From contig JAKSJQ010000052.1 of NCBI GenBank assembly GCA_024402115.1, positions 1 through 12,257 of the forward strand: a DNA stretch of 12,257 nucleotides, written 5' to 3'. Shown here one piece after another: positions 5,323 to 11,919 of the stretch; the first letter of the stretch is position 1; each line of letters opens with the position of its first letter. The position numbers and the translations under genes are program-made. The DNA comes from Bacteroidales bacterium (GTDB taxonomy: Bacteria > Bacteroidota > Bacteroidia > Bacteroidales > UBA932). The notes below the pieces were generated by a model. It was not told where the DNA came from and did no database searches. It saw nothing but the letters and a program-made list of their open reading frames with translations.

Positions 5323-7425
5323 ATGAAGAAGCTATTTATCCTCCCCCTGCTTGCCGCTCTTGCTGTAGGATGCGTCGAGAAGCCAGCCAATGGAGGCAAT
5401 GACGAACCGGATCAGCCAACCGAAACTGACGAGTATGTCATCACAGATTTCGAGAGTTGTGACATGCCTGAGGTCGTCCCTTTCAACGGTGGCGAGTACA
5501 CCATCAAGCTTAAGACCCATACCGAGACCAAGGCTGTGATCTATGAGCCGTGGGAGTATAGAATCTACTTCGGAAATGATTCAGCAGTGACGGGTATGGT
5601 GACCGAAGAGACCGATGAAATCAGTTTTGAGGTGAAGCCTAACTATAATGTCGCCGAGAGAAAGATAACAATCTATCTCAAGAGCCCAATTGACTATACC
5701 CAGTCAATCGGCGCCAAGGTATTCGAGTCAGTACAGGAGTCTGCGATGACCGAGGTCTCTTATGACGGTGTCAGCTATTTCTACGCAAAGACCAACCTTA
5801 CCGTCAAGGATGAGAAATTCGCTCTCGCTGACAAGGTGTCCGATCCGGGCCACTTCTTCTCGCATGAGAGTCTTTACGGCATTCCTGCAGACAACAGGTA
5901 CCAGGGCTATGCTTACAAGCCTGAAAAGGTGGAGATCGCACTCTCTGACATCGAGTACGGAAAGGGTGAGGATCCATGTTATGCCCTCTCTCCTGCCCTC
6001 CGTCTTCCAAGCTACGAGGAACTCAATAATCTCTGGTCCAACATCGTCGCTGACCAGCTCCCAGAGAAAGATGGCGTCACCGGTGTGACTTATGCTGGCT
6101 CTGACCTCTTCCTCCCATTCAGCGGCTATTTCAACGTCGAATTGGCCACCGTCCTCGGAGAGAACAACTATGGCTCATGGTGGGGTCTCGGAAGCGATCT
6201 CTACGGCAACGGAACCATCTATGTGGTCAACAAGGAATACCAGTATGTATATTATGACATCGAAAGGCAGAATCTCGCATCGGTTCGTTGCGTCCGCAAC
6301 ATGCCTCTTCCATTCTATGTATCGCATACTCCTGAGAACCTTCCTGACCACTCTGCAACGACCATCGACATCACCACCAACCCTGGTGACTATACCCATT
6401 ACACCGTTTCTGCAACGGCTCTTGACGGAAGGACTGCCGAGGCGGTTGCTACAGACAGCGGGTCGACTGTCACCCTGAAGATCCCAGAAAACACTGCCTC
6501 TTCCGACAGAATCTGGTACATCTTCGTCAACGGCATCAGGTCTGAAGCCTCTTTCGTTCAGCCATGTATCAAGGATTATGTGAAGTATGTCTCTCACACC
6601 CCTGTCGGTCCTCAGAGCTCGGATGCATTCGTTCTCAAGGTGACCTGCAGCAGCGATAAGGACGAGTTCACCGTATCTGCAACCTGCGGTTCCGAGACTT
6701 ATTCTGAGACCGGTTCGAAGGACAAGCTCACAGTTTCGATCAATATCCCTGAGAACACCAGCTCTGACAAGAAGGTATGGGACATCCTCATCGATGGTGT
6801 CAGCACCGGAAAGAGCGTCGAGCAGGATAAGGCCAGTGTTCCTGGCCTTCTCAGCGTAGAGTGGAGTGAGGGTTACCTCACCGTCAAGGATGGCGCATAT
6901 ACCTTTGCATCCCCTACCGAGCGCGGAGCATATTTCAAGTGGCAGAGCAAGTGGGCTGTCGTATATGACAATCCTACAAGTTCTTCAACCTTCCCTGGCA
7001 AGGCTTATGGCCCAGGTGAGACTGAATATGCTACCGTTGGTGATATCCCTTACGGTAATGATGATCCATGCGCGCTCGTAGCGCCTGCTGGCACATGGCG
7101 CACTCCAAGTGTTGCCGACTTCAACGAGCTTTTCGAGTGCGATTGGGTTCTCACCCGCGATGAGGGCAACAAGCACATCGAGTATACGACTGCTGATGGC
7201 AAGAAGCTCACTTTCTGGGTATCTGGCCAGCTTAACGGCAGCACAGGCAAGTTCTCTCTCTTCGAGAGTTCAACCCTCGTATGGAGCAACGAAGCGTCAT
7301 CAAGCGACGATACCAAGGCTCTGTACTATCTCCAGGGTTACACCAGCACCTCTACCCCTAAGGTCTCTACAGGCGGTACCGCAAAGACCAATGGCGCGAT
7401 GGTACGCTGTATCAAGAATAAGTAG
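5323..7425 (+). CDS. Surface lipoprotein with two FISUMP-like and two Ig-like domains
   Basis: This 700-residue protein has a lipobox LAVGC (Cys17). An acidic segment follows (GGNDEPDQPTETDE, 24-37), compatible with surface export though not a strict +2 export signal. Domains in order: an N-terminal beta domain, about 38-140; FISUMP-like domain 1, about 145-326; two tandem Ig-like repeats, 332-417 and 422-502, both opening YVSHTP and each with an IPENTxSxxxxW motif; and FISUMP-like domain 2, about 506-700. The FISUMP calls rest on matching landmarks in both copies: DPC before an R[LT]PS segment (217-230, 581-596), F-x-SG (266-268, 631-635), and closing VRC[VI][RK]N (321-326, 694-699). FISUMP domains are abundant in secreted Fibrobacter and Bacteroidota proteins and usually have no assigned biochemistry; adhesion or glycan contact is a guess. 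The gene is followed by two hairpins. Confidence 0.78.
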   Translation: MKKLFILPLLAALAVGCVEKPANGGNDEPDQPTETDEYVITDFESCDMPEVVPFNGGEYTIKLKTHTETKAVIYEPWEYRIYFGNDSAVTGMVTEETDEISFEVKPNYNVAERKITIYLKSPIDYTQSIGAKVFESVQESAMTEVSYDGVSYFYAKTNLTVKDEKFALADKVSDPGHFFSHESLYGIPADNRYQGYAYKPEKVEIALSDIEYGKGEDPCYALSPALRLPSYEELNNLWSNIVADQLPEKDGVTGVTYAGSDLFLPFSGYFNVELATVLGENNYGSWWGLGSDLYGNGTIYVVNKEYQYVYYDIERQNLASVRCVRNMPLPFYVSHTPENLPDHSATTIDITTNPGDYTHYTVSATALDGRTAEAVATDSGSTVTLKIPENTASSDRIWYIFVNGIRSEASFVQPCIKDYVKYVSHTPVGPQSSDAFVLKVTCSSDKDEFTVSATCGSETYSETGSKDKLTVSINIPENTSSDKKVWDILIDGVSTGKSVEQDKASVPGLLSVEWSEGYLTVKDGAYTFASPTERGAYFKWQSKWAVVYDNPTSSSTFPGKAYGPGETEYATVGDIPYGNDDPCALVAPAGTWRTPSVADFNELFECDWVLTRDEGNKHIEYTTADGKKLTFWVSGQLNGSTGKFSLFESSTLVWSNEASSSDDTKALYYLQGYTSTSTPKVSTGGTAKTNGAMVRCIKNK

Positions 7426-7448
7426 TAGTCTCACCTGACGACTGACTT

Positions 7449-7466
7449 AAGCCTTTTTGCGGGCTT
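7449..7466 (+). terminator. Short hairpin after the FISUMP lipoprotein
   Basis: AAGCC (7449-7453) pairs with GGCTT (7462-7466), followed by TTATAAG. The stem is only 5 bp but the position, 23 bases after the stop, and the T-rich tail suit a weak intrinsic terminator acting with the next hairpin. Confidence 0.45.
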
Positions 7467-7475
7467 TTATAAGTG

Positions 7476-7512
7476 ATGGCTGGCATTTCATATGTCAGCC
7501 ATTATTCTTTCT
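7476..7512 (+). terminator. Second terminator hairpin, 7 bp with T-rich tail
   Basis: ATGGCTG (7476-7482) pairs with CAGCCAT (7496-7502); the 13-base loop can add a few inner pairs. It is followed by TATTCTTTCT. This is the stronger of the two tandem candidates closing the lipoprotein transcript. Confidence 0.6.
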
Positions 7513-7695
7513 ATACCTCGGGAAATACAATGACTGAGCATATTAAAGTCAATCCATGGCATTGTGGAATAGCGAGTTACATGGATTAGCTGGAACAGTT
7601 TAATGCCCGATTGAGCGTTATTTCCGGACGTTTTATCGATAATCAGTGATTTCGCTCGCTAATACGTAAATCTCAGCAGGAGGCTCAAAATAGTG

Positions 7696-7716
7696 TCTAT
7701 ATTATTGTAATATAGA
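7696..7716. repeat. Inverted repeat TCTATATTA / TAATATAGA
   Basis: A perfect 9-bp inverted repeat with a 3-base centre (TTG). It lacks a T-run on either side and is far from any gene, so a terminator role is not supported; it could be a cruciform-prone or protein-binding site. Confidence 0.5.
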
Positions 7717-7984
7717 TACATATTGCGTGTTCGTTGAATCTTAGATATAGATAAAATGGATTTCATGCAAAATTGGAGGGCTCTGAATACATCGTCTCGA
7801 GGATCTGGTTACGGCTCACATTTTCACCTGAAATCATACAGAAATAATTGACATAATTTTTGGCCCGAAACCGCAATCTTTTTAGCCGTCTGGCGTCAAA
7901 CAAATTTGTTAAACTACAAAACTAAATTGTTTATTTCTCAAGTATAGAATATGTTGAAAAATTGAGTTATCAACAGCCTTTTCC

Positions 7985-8019
7985 GGCAATTTCTGTCAAA
8001 TATTACCTCGAAAATTGCC
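7985..8019. repeat. Inverted repeat GGCAATTT / AAATTGCC
   Basis: Perfect 8-bp arms at 7985-7992 and 8012-8019 are separated by 19 bases. The arms could form a stem-loop in an RNA of either strand. No promoter consensus or T-run accompanies them. Confidence 0.4.
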
Positions 8020-8306
8020 TACGAAACCCACTCCCAGCTTGTAATAATCCACCGCTGTCAAGCCTCGTCAAGCCAGAATTCAGTGAAAACTCACGTAGAT
8101 TTACATTATATCAATTAAAGTACAACTTAAACATAATCGTACATCAAATAATTCTCATAAATATCTTCATATCAAAATCATAAGATACTTCAAATAAATT
8201 GAGACTCCCTTGCCCTGTCTTGATCTCGTCGAAGCCACTATTCAATCTGCTGTAACTTACGTGATTCAATAATCAGAGATTAGACTGATTTTCGCTTTTT
8301 TATCAT

Positions 8307-8314
8307 TACCTTTG
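8307..8314 (+). promoter_or_regulatory. Candidate -7 box for the DUF1207-like gene
   Basis: TACCTTTG matches TAnnTTTG, but the -33 region (ACTG at 8284-8287) is poor. The leader would be about 75 bases. A second, near-consensus box, CACTTTTG at 8361-8368, lies closer to the ATG and could serve instead. Confidence 0.42.
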
Positions 8315-8395
8315 TTCTGTAGACGGCATGACAAGATTCACCTCAATGGTTGATTTTGTCACTTTTGCCCACAAAACAATTTAGTTAAATCGGTT

Positions 8396-9469
8396 ATGAA
8401 ACATATATTTAAGTATATTCTCGTCATTTTTGTCCTCACGACACTTTCGCACGGTACCAGAGCACAGGGTTGGTTCTGTTTTGCACCTTATGGCCAGTCA
8501 TTGTATGCCGACAGGCATCCTTATTTCCTTAGGATGGACATCGCTGCGACCAACAATAATTTGATGTTCGATTACGCACAGTCTGACAAATTAGCGAGAT
8601 TGCAGACTTTCGGCAATGTCGCCTTCAATGCTCCTATATGGTGCGGCAACTTTTCGGACGGTCGCTATGGACTCAGCATTACCCATACAGTGTCTGCAGA
8701 TATATGGATGGATCTGCTCGAATCCTCTACATCTCCAATTGTAAATACCGACTACAGAATCGGAGCACCTGCTGCGACCTTTATCCACCGCTTCTCCCCT
8801 GACCGTTTCTTCAAGAACTACAGCATCCACTTTGCTCCCCTTCGCCATGAGTCGACTCATATAGGAGACGAGATGGTGCTTCAGAGAAACGATCTCGCTT
8901 ATGCGATCCGCAGAGTAAACGTCAGCTATAATTATACTGAACTCGCATTTACTCTCAATGAGCCCGAGAACAGGTTCGACCAATGCCATACCTTCAAGGC
9001 GGGTATAATGCTGATGCATTCACCCAAGCATGGTCTATATTTCGTCGAGGAGCGCGATGGTCAGCTGGATCAAGTTCCTGGTGCTACCTTGGATGAGACT
9101 GCCAAAGGCTATAAGGTTGCTCGCGGTCCGAAGGGCGGTGCATGGGAAGGCTACCTGCAGTACCAGTATCAGAGCCCGACCGAACGTCATGGAATCCAGG
9201 GCATAGCATCGGCTGAGCTGAGGAATCGCGCGAAGTACGGTTATGATCTCACAGCGAAAGCCGGAGATGCTCCCACAGAGGTCCTGAGTGACTCGCGTGC
9301 TTTCACCTTCAATGTTTTCGTCGGCTTCCGTTACAACAAGAAGGATCATGACGGCTATCTCTCGCGTGTCGCGTTCGGCCTGAGGGCGTATCACGGCATC
9401 TGCCCTTACGGCATGTTCCGTAGCATCGACAAGTTTACCCAAGCCGGCCTTTGCATTATTATCCAATAA
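8396..9469 (+). CDS. DUF1207-like outer-membrane barrel protein
   Basis: This 357-residue protein has a Sec signal peptide (MKHIFKYILVIFVLTTLSHG, cleavage about A23/Q24). The mature part carries the landmarks I associate with DUF1207 proteins of Bacteroidota: an early APYGQSLYADRHPYF segment near 30-44, HESTHIGDE at 151-159, and a closing ICPYGMFRS near 335-343. Alternating beta strands (YNYTELAFTL, AFTFNVFVGFRYN, LSRVAFGLRAYHG) suggest a porin-like barrel. The function of this family is unknown. Its last residues are odd: after FTQAGL the protein ends CIIIQ instead of the aromatic-terminated strand usual for such barrels, and the last codons coincide with the start of a GH10 remnant in another frame. 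The C-terminus may therefore have been replaced at a rearrangement junction. The upstream region is long, AT-rich and gene-free. Confidence 0.7.
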   Translation: MKHIFKYILVIFVLTTLSHGTRAQGWFCFAPYGQSLYADRHPYFLRMDIAATNNNLMFDYAQSDKLARLQTFGNVAFNAPIWCGNFSDGRYGLSITHTVSADIWMDLLESSTSPIVNTDYRIGAPAATFIHRFSPDRFFKNYSIHFAPLRHESTHIGDEMVLQRNDLAYAIRRVNVSYNYTELAFTLNEPENRFDQCHTFKAGIMLMHSPKHGLYFVEERDGQLDQVPGATLDETAKGYKVARGPKGGAWEGYLQYQYQSPTERHGIQGIASAELRNRAKYGYDLTAKAGDAPTEVLSDSRAFTFNVFVGFRYNKKDHDGYLSRVAFGLRAYHGICPYGMFRSIDKFTQAGLCIIIQ

Positions 9470-9659
9470 TTCTACACGAATCGATGGTGTAGGTCTCCAG
9501 GCCCATTGGGACAATTCTATCACCCGCGAGCAGATCCAAACCGCCATCGACAGGTTCTCGGCACTCAGCCTCGACATCCATATCACCGAGCTCGACCTCA
9601 CCTGCTTCGACAATTACCACGGCAGCGGTGCCGCAGAGCGCCAGAGGATCAAGAAGTAA
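9450..9659 (+). pseudogene. Decayed fragment of a GH10 endo-1,4-beta-xylanase
   Basis: The frame ending in TAA at 9657-9659 reads back without a stop through IDGVGLQAHW (9480-9509) and HITELDL (9579-9599). These are two adjacent hallmarks of glycoside hydrolase family 10: the IDGxGxQxH segment with its active-site His, and ITELD with the nucleophile Glu, here encoded at 9588-9590. Between them, REQIQTAIDRFSALSLD fits the usual helix. Intact GH10 catalytic domains have about 300-350 residues; here about 60-70 remain. There is no start codon, signal peptide or acid/base half, and after the nucleophile the frame stops within about 23 codons (ending AAERQRIKK), well before the end of the barrel. 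The piece begins inside the 3' end of the DUF1207-like gene in a different frame. It is almost certainly non-functional. Confidence 0.8.
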
Positions 9660-9668
9660 TCCGGAACT

Positions 9669-9696
9669 CGCTTAAATCATCAGAGCCGCTTAAATC
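9669..9696. repeat. Direct repeat CGCTTAAATC, two copies
   Basis: CGCTTAAATC lies at 9669-9678 and 9687-9696, start to start 18 bases, immediately after the xylanase remnant. It may mark the right side of the rearrangement that left the remnant, or may be unrelated. Confidence 0.45.
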
Positions 9697-9722
9697 GCAG
9701 AATTTTGGCCGTCTCTGGCAAT

Positions 9723-9761
9723 AAAAAAAGAAGCCGTGATCTCGCAAGACCACGGCTTCTT
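9723..9761 (-). terminator. Rho-independent terminator of the Ntn-hydrolase gene
   Basis: AAGAAGCCGTG (9728-9738) and CACGGCTTCTT (9751-9761) form a perfect 11-bp stem. The 12-base loop can extend the stem by TCT/AGA. On the minus strand the stem is followed by seven T residues (9723-9729, partly in the stem). It lies 17 bases after the stop of the gene at 9779. This is the clearest terminator in the window. Confidence 0.88.
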
Positions 9762-9778
9762 CTGTATATGTCGTTACA

Positions 9779-10873
9779 CTAGAGCGCGAACTCGAATTTC
9801 TGGTCATAGTTCTCGCGAATCGTAACACAGAGTTTCTTGTTCGCGATATCATAGATACTGGTATGGGTGGTGAACCAGAGTCCCATCTCCTTGGTGTAGT
9901 TTCCGGTCTCTTTGAAAGACTTGAAGTATTCGATCGCCTGCTGCACAGATGGGTCTGCAAGCACTTCCTCTACAGTACAGTCGATAGTGCGGCCGCTCTC
10001 CTCGCCTGCGAATTCACTCTTCCAGAAAGGAGTGGTCTCAGGGTCGTAGCACTGAGAGAACCTCACCCTCTTGAGCAGATTGTACATTCCTTCCATCGAT
10101 TTGCCGCCTTCGTCGTAGTTCTCGACGAGGATGTCGTAGCGCTCGACTCCATCAGCATGAGGAGTGTATTCCGGGAGCTTGTTTACGAGGAAGTTAGTCA
10201 TGATGTTGTGCTCGCCGAAAACAGCCTTGTTGTCGATGAATTCGAGGACAACGGTCTTCTCAGGGTCGCCGATCATGAAGTGGAGGTCGAAGCCGCCCTT
10301 GTCCATTCCGGTCACGTCGTGGCTGTTTACGAACTGGATTGCCTCTTCAACGGTAGCACAGTTGTCGAGAAGCGCACGTACGAGGAATGCGCAATACACC
10401 TCTGGAAGTCCAGGGTTTGGTGAGGTATGCGGAATTCCCGAATCCGATGACGGTGTTACGTTCATGTTGCAGTATAGACCCGCATCGTTGATTCCGTCGA
10501 ACATTCCCCATGGGAGGAGGGCCAACTCCTCGGCAGTGACGCCCTTGGCGATGTCCTCGTCTGTCATGGTGAGAAGACGACCTACGCCTACTGATGCGTG
10601 GCGGTCTGCCTTTGCTGTGGTATGAACGATCACCTCTGCAACTTCGCTCACGAAGAAGTCAAGGTTACGTCCGTAATAGTTGCCGTTGCGAACTGCGCTG
10701 CAACCGAACTCGGTACCCACCTGGTCAATCATGTAGTTCGGTGCCTCACTAGGGTAATCGTCTACTGTTACCTCCCAAAGGTAATCAGCAATTTTTACAG
10801 GCTGCTGGACTGTCGGCTTGCATGAGCTGAACATCACGATCACAGCAGCAAAAAGTAAAATTGTCTTTTTCAT
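9779..10873 (-). CDS. Lipoprotein linear-amide C-N hydrolase (Ntn family)
   Basis: This 364-residue protein begins MKKTILLFAAVIVMFSSC, with lipidated Cys18 in an FSSC lipobox. The mature part resembles the choloylglycine hydrolase / acyl-transferase-like branch of N-terminal-nucleophile hydrolases, which cleave linear C-N amide bonds. GCSAVRNGNYYGRNLDF (57-73) contains the presumed nucleophile C58 and the GRNxDF signature; DGINDAGLYCNMNV (126-139) matches the conserved Asn-containing segment. Ntn enzymes need Cys58 at the mature N-terminus; here 57 residues precede it, so either processing occurs, as in related precursors, or the protein is not a classical Ntn enzyme. The substrate could be an N-acyl amino acid, bile-salt-like amide or peptide amide and cannot be settled here. 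An in-frame ATG at 10936 is rejected because it lies at the -33 box of a consensus promoter. No operon partner. Confidence 0.8.
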   Translation of the reverse strand: MKKTILLFAAVIVMFSSCKPTVQQPVKIADYLWEVTVDDYPSEAPNYMIDQVGTEFGCSAVRNGNYYGRNLDFFVSEVAEVIVHTTAKADRHASVGVGRLLTMTDEDIAKGVTAEELALLPWGMFDGINDAGLYCNMNVTPSSDSGIPHTSPNPGLPEVYCAFLVRALLDNCATVEEAIQFVNSHDVTGMDKGGFDLHFMIGDPEKTVVLEFIDNKAVFGEHNIMTNFLVNKLPEYTPHADGVERYDILVENYDEGGKSMEGMYNLLKRVRFSQCYDPETTPFWKSEFAGEESGRTIDCTVEEVLADPSVQQAIEYFKSFKETGNYTKEMGLWFTTHTSIYDIANKKLCVTIRENYDQKFEFAL

Positions 10874-10906
10874 GTCTATTATAATATGTTTTATATGCAT
10901 TTTTAA

Positions 10907-10937
10907 CAAAGGTATGACAATTTTGATAGTTCGCAAA
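10907..10937 (-). promoter_or_regulatory. Consensus promoter of the Ntn-hydrolase gene
   Basis: On the minus strand TTTG (10934-10937), 19 bases, then TACCTTTG (10907-10914): a full match to TTTG-N19-TAnnTTTG. Transcription should start near 10902, giving a leader of about 29 bases before the ATG at 10873. This placement fixes the start codon. Confidence 0.82.
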
Positions 10938-10985
10938 TTTGTAGACCTCTTTTATCTGCAGCTATTTTGAACCCGTTTCGAATAC

Positions 10986-11008
10986 GATAGATTGGTCAAT
11001 ATTCTATC
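10986..11008. terminator. Weak hairpin after the AbiEi-like gene
   Basis: GATAGA (10986-10991) pairs with TCTATC (11003-11008) around an 11-base loop, 26 bases after the stop of the minus-strand gene ending at 11034. The T-run (11010-11015) lies on the plus-strand side, so as an intrinsic terminator it would work better for plus-strand transcripts, yet no plus-strand gene precedes it. Confidence 0.3.
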
Positions 11009-11033
11009 ATTTTTTGCACGACGTGAATTGCCG

Positions 11034-11675
11034 TCAACCTTCCCAGATCGAACGGATGATGTCCTGCACCCAGGCCGGAGGAAGTTTGATGTCTCGGTCG
11101 TACTCCCACTGCGGTACGGTGCGGAGATGTTCATGCAGCTTGCGCTTCTCCTCCGGTCCTATTGCATCCTCCCCCAGCGCCCTGATTGCACATGAGATCT
11201 TCTGCATGGTGTCGTTGCTGAAGTCGAACATCTTCACTTCCGATGTGTGGAAGAAATAGATCTTCTTACCACCGCTGAGTGATATCTTTCTCGGCGCCCC
11301 ATCGGTCAGATATTTATGGTCAGAGACGACCATCCCGGTCAGTCCGAGTTCATTGGCTGCCTTGTCCCCATAAGGCATGATCCTCACCCTTTCTTTGGCG
11401 GCCAGTGCATGTGCGATAAGCTCCGGATCCGGAAGTCTGAATCGTCCCGGTGCGGCATAGGAAGTGGGGGAGACGGACTTGCCTCCTGAGATTATTTTCG
11501 GGTAGCAGTAAATACCCCTTGCCAGTCTCACGATCATACCTTCAGACACGAGCTGGCTCAGTGCTATCCTCACACTCCCCTGGCCTTCCATCGATGCGAA
11601 GTCATCAATGAAAAATATCCTTCCGCGTTCCCAGGACATGATCCTTTTGCGCATCAGTTTTACTGTTCCGTCCAC
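11034..11675 (-). CDS. AbiEi / DUF6088-like antitoxin or regulator, unpartnered
   Basis: This 213-residue soluble protein opens with a winged-helix-like region (about 8-60). SVRIALSQLVSEGMIVRLARGIYCYPKI (34-61) is the hallmark: a helix-turn-helix with the RLARGIYxYP turn typical of AbiEi-type antitoxins and the Bacteroidota DUF6088 family. The middle and C-terminal parts (about 80-213) would form the toxin-binding or sensor domain. AbiEi normally represses its own promoter and neutralises the nucleotidyltransferase toxin AbiEii encoded immediately downstream. Here nothing is encoded between its stop and the Ntn-hydrolase promoter, and the neighbours are unrelated. It may be a leftover antitoxin or a stand-alone regulator, as many DUF6088 genes are. 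A second in-frame ATG lies 7 codons in (residue 8) and is an equally possible start. A -7 box and an inverted repeat lie just upstream. Confidence 0.75.
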   Translation of the reverse strand: MDGTVKLMRKRIMSWERGRIFFIDDFASMEGQGSVRIALSQLVSEGMIVRLARGIYCYPKIISGGKSVSPTSYAAPGRFRLPDPELIAHALAAKERVRIMPYGDKAANELGLTGMVVSDHKYLTDGAPRKISLSGGKKIYFFHTSEVKMFDFSNDTMQKISCAIRALGEDAIGPEEKRKLHEHLRTVPQWEYDRDIKLPPAWVQDIIRSIWEG

Positions 11676-11694
11676 TTCCTTTAATGTATTTTAA

Positions 11695-11702
11695 CAAATA
11701 TA
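11695..11702 (-). promoter_or_regulatory. -7 box of the AbiEi-like gene
   Basis: The minus strand reads TATATTTG, matching TAnnTTTG, 19 bases upstream of the ATG at 11675. The -33 is poor (TTTT at 11721-11724 with an 18-base gap). The leader would be about 15 bases, or about 36 if the second ATG is used. Confidence 0.5.
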
Positions 11703-11712
11703 GCACATTTTT

Positions 11713-11739
11713 GTTATAAGAAAACACAAAATTTATAAC
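11713..11739. promoter_or_regulatory. Candidate operator: inverted repeat GTTATAA / TTATAAC
   Basis: GTTATAA (11713-11719) and TTATAAC (11733-11739) are perfect 7-bp inverted arms with centres 20 bases apart, two helical turns. They flank the -33 position of the AbiEi-like promoter. AbiEi antitoxins are known to bind inverted repeats in their own promoters, so autorepression here is a reasonable inference. The sequence is AT-rich, so chance occurrence is possible. Confidence 0.45.
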
Positions 11740-11785
11740 GACATCAGAAAACTGGTCAAACCAGGCGTTAACAGATGTATTGTAT

Positions 11786-11825
11786 ACAAAAATTAAGGGG
11801 AATGTCACTTTATGTACACTCCCCT
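11786..11825 (-). terminator. Terminator after the endonuclease gene
   Basis: Ten-base arms at 11796-11805 and 11816-11825 pair with one G-U wobble on the minus strand (AGGGGAGTGT / ACATTCCCCT), with a 10-base loop. The minus-strand tail reads TAATTTTTGT. It lies 95 bases after the stop at 11920 and separates the endonuclease from the AbiEi-like gene. Confidence 0.65.
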
Positions 11826-11919
11826 ACCCCGTTGGTATTATGTAATTTACAATTTTACCGTTTACTTTTGTTAATCTACCGGTTTTACAACAGATATATA
11901 CGATCCCGGAACGTCCGGC

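Larger units (their letters stand above)
7503..8395. other. Gene-free AT-rich stretch of about 0.9 kb
   Basis: No frame longer than about 70 codons is open here, and none has a signal peptide, recognisable motif or coding-like composition; the 73-codon frame at 7962-8183 reads like random AT-rich sequence. By eye the region is far richer in A+T than its neighbours. It holds several inverted repeats: a 9-bp one at 7696-7716, a 12-bp palindrome at 7899-7910 and an 8-bp one at 7985-8019. It also has a short tandem GTCAAGCC pair (8057-8064, 8067-8074) and, at its right end, the promoter for the next gene. No tRNA or recognised riboswitch is seen. It may be a degraded gene or mobile-element scar, or contain an unrecognised small RNA. 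Confidence 0.6.

Noticed and set aside
7952..7975. TTATCAACA with a nearby inverted TGTTGA as DnaA boxes of an origin
   Set aside because: A single near-match without a cluster of boxes or dnaA/dnaN nearby; expected by chance in AT-rich DNA.
7962..8183. 73-codon plus-strand frame in the AT-rich gap as a small gene
   Set aside because: No signal peptide, motif, promoter consensus or coding-like composition; consistent with chance.
9863..10423. Plus-strand frame opposite the Ntn-hydrolase
   Set aside because: Antisense of a gene with a lipobox, catalytic motif, consensus promoter and terminator; it has no features of its own.
10874..10936. Upstream ATG at 10936 for the Ntn-hydrolase
   Set aside because: It overlaps the -33 box of a full consensus promoter, and using it would bury the lipoprotein signal 21 residues inside.
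11605..11808. 67-codon minus-strand frame overlapping the AbiEi-like start
   Set aside because: It overlaps the promoter and candidate operator in another frame and has no recognisable features.
11863..11870. Plus-strand TACTTTTG as a promoter
   Set aside because: No -33 at the right distance and no plus-strand gene downstream.
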